Under the pieces are notes generated by a model. It made no database searches. It was not told where the DNA came from and worked only from the letters and a program-made list of their open reading frames with translations. This document shows positions 14,263 through 26,249 of a DNA stretch of 64,000 nt, piece by piece (the stretch's first letter is position 1; every line of letters starts with the position of its first letter). This DNA comes from Litomosoides sigmodontis (lineage: Eukaryota; Nematoda; Chromadorea; Rhabditida; Onchocercidae), in contig OY718807.1 of NCBI GenBank assembly GCA_963070105.1, forward strand, positions 3,569,001-3,633,000, written 5' to 3'. The position numbers were made by a program, and so were the translations under genes.

Positions 14263-16101
14263 AGTGAGTGAGAAGTTTTCCATGTCATTATAATTCTAAT
14301 AATTAATGTGCAAATTTCAGAGTGACAAAAATTCACTGAGCGAAATTCGTGAGATAATAGTTTTTGTTGAAGGAAGCAATTCCTCTTTTTTCCTTCTCTC
14401 TTTTTTCTTGTTTGTTAGTGTGTTGTTGGATTTTTGCATTTCTAATTGCATCGATCACCTTGTGAAGTGAAACACAATGAAATGAAAAACGATGCGTTTG
14501 CTTGGTTCTTCTCTGATAGCTCCAACAAAAATCTGTGTTTTCATCTTTCCGTTTTTTTTTCGGAGGAATAAAGTGGACAGATGTTTGTCTGATTGGTCTA
14601 ACTGAGCGAATTCATCGAGTAAGTAAGTAAACTTGATGAATTCATAAATTAAATCGAAATTTCCAATGTTAGACATCTATTTCTACGTGCGTAATGGTGA
14701 CTGCAAACTCGTGTGGATAACAATGAGAAAGTGAGGTATCCACGGTATTTATTATTACTTAGCACTTTTACTTTTTTATCCATTCACTGACCGATGGCTA
14801 CTACTCAGCCGTAGCACAAAAAGTGTACATTCATTTTTAGAATAATTTTAGTTAAATTGCCTTTCACTTCCTTTCCTTCTTCCGCTTCCCTTATTTAATT
14901 GATATCAATCTAGTCCATTTCAAGTATTACTCTACTCCTAGAACTTACTCTACTTCAAGTATTACTCTACTCTACTTTAAGCGAGCTTTAGAATGAAAAA
15001 TTTTTTTCCAATTAAAAATTGCTAAACTCTCATTAACGCAATTACTTGTCTTCTGCACTGTTGAGTTAGAGTAATGTTCAGCAACGATAATCATATATAT
15101 CCCTTGGATCTCTTTCCATCCTTCACGGATTAACAAATAGTTGGATTAGAGAGAGTATTTCTGTCATTAATTACTTAACAATATTTTCATATATTCCCAA
15201 CGATCTTTCTTAGCTATAACATTTGAAGCTTTATTTTTGAAAATTCTATATGAAATATTAATATATTTGAAATTTAGCTTTTTTTAAATGTGAGAATTTT
15301 TTATGAATTAAAATCGATAACATACAGTCATTGTGGAGGGACAGAAAGAGAGAGAGAGAGAGAAGGAAGGAAAAAGCAAGATCAATTTACTTGAAAGCAA
15401 CAGACCTCTTTCGCTCTCCATTTAATTAAAGTTTTGGCTTGAAATTTATGTTTTTTTCAACTTTTATTATTATCTTCATTTTCACTCTTCAATAAAAGCA
15501 ATCTACAAAACATTACAATTCTTTCATAGACAACACAGGTGCCGATAATATGCAAAAAAAAACTTTTCGTTACGAAATTATTAATAAATTTTTTTCCAAT
15601 ATTTTGCATTGCTCTTATTTTTCTTAAATTAACACTTCGGAATAATACTTGTTTTCCACCTGCTCGTCTACGACAAATTCATAGCAGTTTTTGGTACTGG
15701 GAATTGATGACAGGTGCTAATTGGAATTCAGTTTCAGAAACAATTCCAATTCTTTCTTCTCACACCTCATTATTTCAATCAACCCTTCGTCTTCAAGTTT
15801 TGCCTCTTTCAACACTTTTTCTTTTCACTTCCCTCATTTCGGATGATTCTAATTGCAGCACTACACTACAGTTTCTCATCCTTTCACTTTCGGAAATTTT
15901 CATCTGTTCAAACATTTCACCGACACATTTGACCGAATTAAAAAATTTCTCATCGCATCAAATTTTGTTTGAAAGTAATGGAAAACGATTGCAAAAAATA
16001 AGAGAAAAAAATATATTACATTCCATTCTAATTTCTGACTTTATAGCTATCCGCTATAGTTGTGCATCTTATTTTTTCGTGTAGGAGTGCATTTTGATAG
16101 T

Positions 16102-16148
16102 AAATTGAATCAAAAAATTAAAATCTTTTTAATTTTTTGATTCAATTT
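16102..16148. repeat. Perfect 22-bp inverted repeat with 3-base loop
   Basis: Arm 16102-16123 and arm 16127-16148 are exact reverse complements, separated by TCT. The arms are almost entirely A/T. It could extrude as a cruciform or fold as a hairpin in RNA. The 3-base loop is too tight for a typical microRNA precursor. No gene is evident around it. Confidence 0.9.
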
Positions 16149-16477
16149 TCTTTTGTCCTCAAAAAGCATTTCTGCGATGAGTTGAAATGAGCTGTGATGA
16201 AAAGTTAGCGAAGCAAAAAGCTTCAATTGCATAGAGTGAACAACCTAGCGGACGATCACTCTGATCGATTGCTTTTTGTTAGCTAACAAGCTTTGCTCTT
16301 AGTTAGCTTCGATTATTTGAACGAATTTGAACGGGTGGAATTGCATGCTTGCGAAAAAAAGAACTGTCACTGTGTGTATAAATACAAATTACTAGGAGCA
16401 TATTTGATTGTCCTGTCAACCATCGCGCATTTTTGCTACGGCGCGGCTCCATCAAAAATTTCATTCATTTCAATTTT

Positions 16478-16518
16478 CCATCCACCCATCCATCCATCCA
16501 TCCATTCATTCATTCATT
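16478..16518. repeat. (CATC/CATT)n tetranucleotide repeat
   Basis: A run of CATC units passing into CATT units; the serine, isoleucine and histidine-rich open frames across it are artefacts of the array. Confidence 0.85.
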
Positions 16519-19019
16519 CTGTCTTTCTACAACAAAAATATATTTTTAATTTTTTCTTTAATTAGCAATTTCACATTCACTGTTTGTCGAAAACTAAAAG
16601 ATAACAACAACACATCGTACACATTGATTTCACTGTTAGCTCAACAGATCTTCTCGTAGGAAGCGCACGTGAGGCCTGTATTCCGTGTTTCCGTGACGAA
16701 AGCATATATCCGTTTATGATGTCACGAGACATTCATTTTTGCGCAAATAATTCATATGTTAAAAAATTTTTTTCAAATTGTTGCCGTACCCATTCATATA
16801 AAAGATTGTGAATCTCACTTTCTTAAGTTTCATTTTAATCTGTGCTCTAAGTTGCAGATATATAATATCAATCAATTAGGGTGTTTATTAGACAAGTCTT
16901 TATCTCAGGCAAATGAAGACAATTAAGCTAACGGAGAATTCAATTTAAAAAGTGAAACTTTGTGCAATTTAGTTCAAATTAAATATAAAAAGAAGAAATG
17001 AACTGATTTGAATTTGAAAAATAGGATGAAAGTGAGTGGAATATCATTGAATTATTCAAGCACCAATTGCAAAGTTCTCACATCGTTTATGCCCTTTCTT
17101 TATTGTGTAAATTTAATTATAAAAAGAATTTTAGATTTAGTATAAAGATGGGCGAGGAAGCGGAAGAAATATGATAGCTGAATTTTTGAGTCTAACCGAA
17201 GCAACGATAGCAGAAGACCTGTTTGCTGTAAAGAGAGCGCGTGCTTTTCTTTCCGGTAAATATTTTCATGAACTTTGGTTTGAATCTTATAGTTGTCTAA
17301 ATTAGTCTTAGTAATCTAACGAATTAAAGAAAATTATGGAAGAATCAGGTCACTGCAATTATTTCGAAGCATTCAGTATTACACCGTTGTTCTCCCTCTA
17401 ACTTTGAGATCTGTGATCTTCGAATTCATTAGTTCCTTTATTTCAATTAATAAAACTTCACAAAAATCCAATTCTAAAAATTTACAAAAATTCAATTTCT
17501 AAAAATTCATGAATAAACACAACTGTTGGATCACTTACTCAAATGAGCACAACCTGAATTACCTCAAATTACTTTCATCTCTTCAAGCAACAATTCTTCA
17601 ACGATTTCGTCCTCTCTTCGCTTAAGTGTTTTTTCAAATCTCGCAAATTTGTATAATTTTAGCTTTCTCTTTTAATTTTATCCTAAACCTTTCCCCTTAG
17701 TGATACAACTAAATGTTAACTGTCTGAAACACCACTTGTCAAAAATTTTTCAAAATTCGAGTGAGCCATTCCATCCTATTCGATGTGCAACAAGAAATTT
17801 GCACTTTGAAATCTGTCTAAATTATTTTTAAATTTCTTACTCAGTATCGTAGGAAGCTCAGTGATTTCTTTCACCTTCACCAAGGCCATTCAGTACAATG
17901 ATTTACATATTTTGACTTCAAAAAATACATCTTATTGGATAAAGAAAGTAGTAATTTTTATAGGTAGCGAAAATTTTTCACAACACACCAGTAATATTTC
18001 AAAAATAAGCTTTTTTATTTTTGAACTTTGGTGACTTAATACGACGAAAAAATCTTTTGTTCATTAATTAATTGATTAAAAATCTCATCCCCTACATTTA
18101 GTAGTTTTTATAATAGAATTTTTTTTTTTGATAGTAATGATCAATTGAATCTTGCCAATTTGACAATATCTGAAATAAATAAATTGCTTGTGAAGAGTTC
18201 AATTGAGAGATGAATGAATTTCCTTCAGTGAATTTAAATTTGAAAGCAAGTGAAATGGTTTCATTGAAAGTAGCATTGTTACTTTGCTGAAAAGGAAATT
18301 GACATTATACGACAAGTAATTTTCCCGACTTTTTTATTCATAAATAATTTTGAATTTTGAATTAAAGCTACAAGTGGTTAATGGAAGTTATTCTTTTTGA
18401 TATAAGCATACGGTATGCGACGTCAGATGCCTTAATGTTGTAAGCAGAAAAATCACTCCTCTTCCAAAGCTGCTAAAAGCCAATGCTAAAAGCTACCATT
18501 AAATTTTATAAGTTTCAATTCGTCAAGTTTAAATGAATTTTTTTATTTAACATAAAAACAGCTTGAAGCCTAGCAGTTTGCTAAGCCTTCCGTCCATCTG
18601 TAAAGTGAAGCAATCTTCGTATCGTCGTGTGGTAATGATGGCAGGAAGTTTTACAATTAATTATTTTCACACATTCACTCTATCCATCCATTAATTTTAC
18701 TCGTTCATTCAAATTTCAAAATGCAAAATTCAAAATGAAAGCAGCATAGGTATTAATAGCAGAACACTTCTGATTAAATCAGAGTTAATACATTTCTCTC
18801 ACTTAGTTTTATTCAAAATTGAAATGAAAATATGAGCTTGGATGTCATAAGAAGTACTTGGGAAATTTGTTTGCATAAAATAAGTGTAAATATAATTTAC
18901 CCGCTAAATAATTCCCTCCTTTAGTTGAAGGATTTAAACACACTTCTATAAAATGTCCTTCGTCCGTTTTTTCCTCTTTGAAAAGTAAGCTTAAATTAAT
19001 GACTCCTTCAACCTGCACC

Positions 19020-19330
19020 GACTCGAATTAATTGATAACACTTAAGGCTTTCAGCGGTAAGGGAGCGTGGAACGGCGAAGGGCCTTCTGACCATTCGCTG
19101 TAAACAACTCATCAATCGCTGGTTGTTTACGTTTTCAAGTGCTTCCTGCCAATTTTCGTTATATCATATCGTATCTTCTTGAGGACCTAAAAGGGTTATG
19201 CAAACAATAAGCCAATCTGTCGCACACATTCTTAGCTGCTAATTAGTATGAGCTTTAATTAACAGGGCGCACCACTGTTAGTTTAGCTTGATCGCCCCGT
19301 CTCACATGATAGGCCTTCTCCAATCTCGAA
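19020..19330. promoter_or_regulatory. Candidate cis-regulatory block
   Basis: Compared with its surroundings the block is less A+T-rich and dense in factor-site-like words. GTAAACAA (19100-19107) and TTGTTTAC (19123-19130) form an inverted pair that matches the forkhead core. ATGCAAAC further on resembles a POU octamer, and GCTAATTAG and TTAATTAA are homeodomain-like. It lies in the middle of the gene-poor interval between divergent genes. The enhancer role is inference from motif content only. Confidence 0.3.
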
Positions 19331-19988
19331 TATCTTCTCCCTTTCGCCCTCTCTCTCTCTCTCTCTCTTCTTCGCTCGCTTGAATTCACTTTGCTAATTT
19401 CACTCTTTTACAAAAGTTTGGTATTTACTTCAGCCTGTTTTCATCATTCATATATCATTCCGTCATTCTTTAATTTTTGGAATTTCAAAATTGACACGGC
19501 GGAACACCGACGTCTTAAACTGTCGAAAAACAATGAATTTCTTAACTTTTAAGTTTATTCAATACATTGCTCCCATGAAAATTCTGCTATGAAAAGTTAG
19601 AAGAAAGGCAAGTCCCATTCACTTATTGTTCGAAATTTCTTTTTCCTGAAAATCTTCTTAAATTCACAATTTGTTATTGAAAATTTCAATTCTCTCTAAA
19701 TACAAGAAAAAAGAGAGCGTAGTCTGCTTGCAGTTCAAATATTTCGTTATTGCAAAACTTTTTTCCGTTTCTGAAGAAAAGCAACTGTTTAGTTTCTACT
19801 ACCAATTCACAGTAATCCTGTCGTTTCTTGAAATATTTGAAAAATGCGATTTGAGCGGAACGGAGACGGCGAGTGATAATGCTAACAATTCTTTGATAAT
19901 TTTTAGTGAAGTAAGTCTATCGAAGGTTTAAATTAAAATTCAAATAACAAATCAAAATTGTGTGCACCCTCTCAATTCGTTGAATAAA

Positions 19989-20010
19989 ATGTGTGTGTGT
20001 GTGTGTGTGT
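19989..20010. repeat. (GT)n microsatellite
   Basis: Short GT run. Confidence 0.9.
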
Positions 20011-20354
20011 ATGAAAGATAAACCGACTGACTCACACATAGTGCATTCAATTCGCTAGCTAATTTTTTATAAGCCTCACATGAAATATCAATTTTAGCAA
20101 TCACTCTATTACTCATCGGTTTGCATTTTGTTATCAGCAAAATTTAAACGAAATTGTTGCGTGCGACATTGCCAGAGAGAAACACCACCATCTCATATAT
20201 CATATCATCTCAGCACTATCACACTTTAGTACAATGCATTCAATCTTTGTTAATTTGCATAAATTAGGACAGTGATGGGAGAGATATGAAAATTTTCCTA
20301 TCATTTCAGTTAGGTTTATTTGAATCAATCTGATTAGCTTCAAATTAACGTTGA

Positions 20355-20355
<1 letters not shown>

Positions 20356-20392
<37 letters not shown>
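20356..20392. repeat. (CA)n microsatellite
   Basis: CA run, complementary in sense to the GT run about 350 bases to its left, so the two form a loose inverted pair. Confidence 0.9.
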
Positions 20393-20393
<1 letters not shown>

Positions 20394-23300
20394 GCACACG
20401 CAACGCACACACAAACGGTCAAGAATGCTCTTCTGTCTCATTGCCAATCAAATATTCTTCTATTGTGACCGGTGGGTCCCTTATACCCTTAATTACTATG
20501 AAAATGGCACTCTGCTTGAAATGCCTTTCCTAAATCAACCCTAATTCAGACTTGCTTCTTCCATTCGACGATCTTTCCTAATCTCCCAGTATCAAATTTT
20601 CATACGTTCATGAATTTCTTCTCACCACCTCCCTGCCTGTGAAGAATGGAAAATTTGAGATAAAATGATCGAATCAATGAGAGGCAAATGTGAATAACTG
20701 GTATTTCAGTGAGTAAACAAAAGGAGGAATTCGTTGCAGAGCAGTTAATTCACCTGAAGTAGTAGTAGTAGAACAGGTGCAGCAGGTAGGCGATGATAGC
20801 CAACATTTCAGGACAGTGGAATGTGACCCATTCATTCACAATATCTTATTCTTCCAGAAATTCTGGATTGGAAACCTATTGCAATTCTGGAACTGTTAGG
20901 TTGGATTTTGACAAAGAAAAAAAAACAACTGGTCTCCTTTTACTACCTATAATTTCCTTGTATTTTACTAATTTTACTGAAATCACTGCAAATTTAAAAT
21001 TAAATTATCGTCAATTTTGTTATCAAAGTTGGAGCAATGATTATGATTACTATGATTGACAACAATATTTTATGAAAGTTGGTCTTGCTCTTCTTGTTAT
21101 TATTTTCATTTCTATAATTATTAAATGTGTGTTGTGATTTGGCTACAGTGAATTTTCCCTCGCCCTACCGTTATTTGCATTATGATTTGTTTTTTATTTT
21201 TATTATGAAATAGAAAATGTTTGATCATACGAATTAATGATCATCCCACTGTTGGATCACTTTTATCCGATTTCTGCCTTCTCTCTACCGCTTACCATTC
21301 TTCCATGAATTTTATTTAAATTAGCAACAAAAGTGTAAACTTTTAACTAATTAAAATTCTGAGAAATTAATTCAATCGTTTGTGGTAAACTTTTACTGAA
21401 AGAATTTGGTGTATAATTACTTAAGTGCTAAGAATTTATGTGGAATGTATGATGGAAATTTCTCTCAACTACTATCATTTAGGCATTTTTAAAAAAGTCA
21501 TCTCTAAAAATTTTCTTTTAGTAAACTCACATTTTTACTTAAATTATTGAGAATTTTGAATTCGAAAGCGAAACAGCATCAATGCCTCCTCCACTCCACA
21601 ACCATTCTTCTCTCCTCCCTTCATTCCTCCCTCTCTGTTCGTCGGCTTTTCTCATTCATTTTTTTTCTGCTCTTTATAAACATCTCAGAATTCTTGGGCC
21701 TCCCTTCTTTGTGGCTTTTCGATGAAATCTTATAGAAGTTTGATTTTAATAATGAGAACTTTTAATTTCAGTAGCAACGAAATATGTGTCCATTTTGTGC
21801 AGTTTGTTGTAACAATGAGAATCAGTGAGATTTCATTAGGATTTAAAATTTTTTAAATCCACTTAATTGCATTCAAAATGACTGAGCGACCGCTCTGTTG
21901 TATTTTGCTAACTTAGCAAACACCTCTCAGGTACTTTCATGAAGCAGTTTAACTCCTCCTGCACTGAAACACTGTAAAGTGTTCACTTTTACTAGCACTA
22001 ATTATTCGTTGCAAAAAAAAAAAATAAAGATATGAAATGAAACGATAAAATTCTACAAAGGGAAAAAGCAAAGCGATCGGAGTATTTCCCTTTCTCACAT
22101 CCATCACCTCTCCAACACTCTCAGTGTAAAGAGAGCGGAGGAGAAAAAAAGCATTTTTGAATTTATTCAAAAATTTTCTTCAATTCTCCGCACTGACACA
22201 TAAATTCCTTCTCAGCCAGAAGAAATATGCTTAAATTAGCTTTCGTTGCTTACGATCACTTCCAATCCCTTTTTTTTCCTGTATTTTAGTGCCAGGACAG
22301 TTACACTGATGGAAAGAAAGTTTCACGAATGTATCCTTTCAAAATAAGAGTTAGAGTTCTTTTCAATAAAAATTAAAATTTTTTTTCTTTGAAATAATGC
22401 AATGCAACCAAATGTCACACCGCCAACTTATTTTAGGCCGAATGGATGTAATGGAATTAATTTCGTCGATATCTTTCATTTCATTACAGACTTTCTTCCT
22501 AATTCGTCGGCAAATTTTTTGCGAAAACCATTGGCAAACATTTTTTTTTATCGATTGTAATTTCAATTCTTAAGTTATAAATTAGCACTTTAAATTTAAG
22601 AGGAATATTGTTTCTTTTTTTTTCAAAGAAACTGTTTGACATTGTAAATGTTAATTCGCTATGAACACGTTGAAAAATTTCTCGTGAAAAGCATAGAGAA
22701 TGTTGACGTGAAAGTTAATTTGAATGAGAAAGTGCTTCTTGTCGTAATAACTGATCGAATGTTATAATTTCAAAGAATTAAAATCGTTGCAAAGGCTTTC
22801 AAGTGTTATTCAAAATTCCATACTTCAGGCAAGCAACAATCTCTGACCTGAGCTTACTTGCTGAGAACTCTAGCAGTTTCCATCAGCATTTCACCTCCTG
22901 TATATTAATATAAGGTCTATATTTAGCCGTCCTGTTTTCCGTGATATATTCAGCAATATTTTTTCAGTCTTTCAGGAACTCTATTTTACTCGAACTGTGA
23001 CACAAGCGATGAGAGCATCTGCACGATTTAACTGATGAAAAGCGCATTTGGCTATTACTTTCCGGATAAGTGACAGTACGTTTGATATCAGTTTCACTGA
23101 TGGCTTTACATCGACTCTAACGGAAAACCGAAGTGAAGCATAATGGGTTGGGAGAAAAAGAAAAGTTAGTTTTCAATTACAATTATACATCCAGTAGAAG
23201 ACGAAATCAAAAATTAAGTGAATTTGAAATCATTTAAAATATTACCACTTTTTTTTCTGGCGCAAAATTCAAAGTTATTTGCTTAATGCGCTTATATTAT

Positions 23301-24617
23301 TTGTTAAAAACGTTTGCATAAAACGTGAAACGTAAGTGACACGGGTCAATGATTCTGATGAAGAATGATGAAAGGGTAAGGAGTCCTTATTTAACTGTTT
23401 TGAAATTATAGTAATTTAAAATAATAATTAATATCTTTAAAGTAATACGATATCACTGTAATGATTCATATTATTTCTGTTACGTCTGGCGTTTAAAAAT
23501 CTTACATACAATTTTCTTAGCTATCAGAAATATAGCAGAGGAATTGCTTAGACAAAGTAAAACTAAAATTACTTTGCTGACAAAGAGGTAACAGTAGGCA
23601 AATAACAAAATTAGAGAAAGGAACAACCGTTCCTCAAAATTTTGATTTTATTTTAAGTAATTGAAAAGTTGATAATTTAGATAAGTAACTGAGTCACAGG
23701 GGTTTTGCTTGATACTTAGGGATTTAGGGAATTGTTTTTGCTACGAGCTCGTATCCTTGCAAATCCTTATGGATTACTTTTTCCGTTCATTTATTTCAAT
23801 TAATTCGTATTGTCAAACTTGTCTTCTTGTCGTTCAATTTCTTAATTTATAGATATATTCCGATATATTTCATTCAATTAGCAATATTGCAGTGGCGAAA
23901 CTGACGTAACTTAAAACAGCATTCATGTGCCTCATCGTTGCAACTGTCAATCTATCTGTACGAAATGTTCAAATTGCCTCTTTTTTTTCCAAGCCTTAAT
24001 ATGATGGATGATATTGGCGCGTTTGTACTAACAGAAGTAATGTTTGTACGAGCAGTATTAAGTTCTGATAGTTATCACTTATCATTATTATTCGGAGTAG
24101 CAAGCAATAAAGGAGTTACCGACGAGATAGGCCTTAATCGAATTACGTGGAGAATTAGGTTGTGTGGTGAGGGGGAGGAAAAGAAATTAGACTATTATTA
24201 TTTCTACATCTTCCGAAATTTGTTGACTGACGAACGAGTGAGACAGTAATTGGAACGCCCGTAAGAGATGGATATCTGAATTGTTTACAAATTCACGTCA
24301 TTTAATGTTTCACGTCATCCTCAAGTATTCTCCTTGTGTGATAAGCGAAGAACTAACTCTCTATGTTTGCCTTTCATTTTACCCGAATGAATGATTAAGC
24401 TAACAATTCAACCAAAGACTGCTAGCTTCTCCGGTTATCTCGATGACTTATTGAGCTTTTTCCTTTTACGCTTACTGCGTGATTTCATTCCTCAATGACT
24501 TGAATTCATTCTTTTCTTCTTAGAGTTATTTTTGCGCTAAAATAATTCAACATATTTCATGCAGAAAATCTAAACAAAAAACAACAGTGATCCCTGCAAC
24601 GTCGTTGTGTCCTTGTC

Positions 24618-24664
24618 TCTCTCTCTCTCTCTCTTTTTGATCCTTGTCTCTCTCTCTCTCTCTT
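24618..24664. repeat. Two CT-repeat runs
   Basis: Two (CT)n runs, each next to a copy of the word CCTTGTCTCTC; this looks like a small local duplication. Confidence 0.85.
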
Positions 24665-25080
24665 CGTCTTTTGTTTTCCTTTGACTTCAATTGATTAAGC
24701 CTTACCAAATGAAATTCATCATTAAACAGCTTTTTTACAAGCGATGAGTGAGTGCGAGGCAATTCCCTCAATTCTCGTTATTTTCCAATGTTGTTTTTTA
24801 TAAAGCAAAAATAAAATATTGAAAGGAACATGTGGAGAAATCGTTTTAGCTGCTAACCTTTGCTCACTTCTAACTCTCTAAGCTTTCCAATTAGGTTGCT
24901 TGAATGAGTCATCTCTCCTTAATGGGGGAATGCAGGTTAGACGCTTTCTAAATTGGATTACTCAAAATTTTCATCAAAATGTCTAAATACAGACAAGCAC
25001 ATATACACACACACATTCAATTAGCCATAAGCACAGTGAAGTACAACTGCAAGAGAACTGCCTATTTGTCTAGGTGCTCA

Positions 25081-25108
25081 GAGAGACAGAGAGAGAGAGA
25101 GGGAGAGT
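25081..25108. repeat. (GA)n microsatellite
   Basis: GAGA purine run, followed about 35 bases later by a short CTCT run (25135-25147) that could pair with it. Confidence 0.85.
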
Positions 25109-26225
25109 GGCCTTATTAGTGTTGATAGAATTTTCTCTCTCTCTCCCTCCTAATTTATCCATACGTTTTATCTCCTAGCCTTCCACATTATATATCTCTT
25201 AGCCTTCCACATTTCATAAATTTGCACTTATTTAATTTGAAATTTCCAAAACGATTTGTGACGAAGCGAGGAGAAGAGGTCTTATTAGAGTTGCGGAACA
25301 CTTCACATTAATGCTTCACCATTCAAAAGATTGATACCATCAGTTCGTTCATTTATTCTTAATGAAATCAACTTTTCACTCTTGTACTTAGTCAACATCA
25401 CACAGCCTTCGTGCGTAGAACCAACGATAAAATTGTGGAATAAAAAAATTGATGAAATTTTACTCAAAATTTTGGTTGAGAATATTTTGATAAAAAATTT
25501 AAGTTTCATATTGCTGCTTGCTTGAAATCTGCTGAAACTGAATTCTACAATTCAATTTGAATTCGAACTGAATTCATCTTCCGCTTCAGTTTTTTTTTGT
25601 AGTTATTTGAAATTGGCTCAGCTGTGCTGAAAATGTATTAAAGCCTGACGCATAGCCTAGTTATAAAATAGTATCAGCCAATCCGACCGACATTAATGAA
25701 ATACATTTCTGAATGTTGCAATTGCAATTTCTCCGTTCACATAATCGGAATGTCCAACTTCCTAGCTCGCATGTTTTTCATTGCTTTCGATATCAAATTC
25801 AATTTTCATTCATCCGCAGGGAGTTGCTGAAAATAAGCAAAAGCGAAATTGATATGATACTATTGAAAAAAAAAGTTGATTATCTATTTACTCTCTCACC
25901 TAACTACATCAATGCGTTCTTTTTAGTGCGTCCACATTTTTAGTGAAAAAAAAACCAGATTGAAATTGAGATTTGAAGTTATGAAAGCTGCATTAATACC
26001 TATTTCATCCTTAATCTTCTAGAGAACGCTGAAGTAAAACGTACATATTTGCAAATTGAAAAAAGGAGTGAGTTAATTAATGTTCCTAATTCCTAGGCAT
26101 CGAAAGAAGCTAATTTTCCAAAATTCAGTATTTCATCGGTGAAGCACTTTACCGAAAGAAAAAATTATTTACTTTAACTTTGCCACAAAAAAGAAGTTTG
26201 CAACCGACAAACAAACACATACACA

Positions 26226-26249
26226 TATATATATATATATATATATATG
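26226..26249. repeat. (AT)n microsatellite
   Basis: Perfect AT dinucleotide run. Confidence 0.95.

Noticed and set aside
15539..16084. 181-codon plus-strand open frame, the longest in the window
   Set aside because: Composition (Phe, Leu, Ser, Ile) is what T-rich DNA gives. I see no domain, signal peptide logic or neighbouring exon in phase.
16408..16659. Plus-strand frame with Ser/His/Pro repeats
   Set aside because: It spans the CATC/CATT array.
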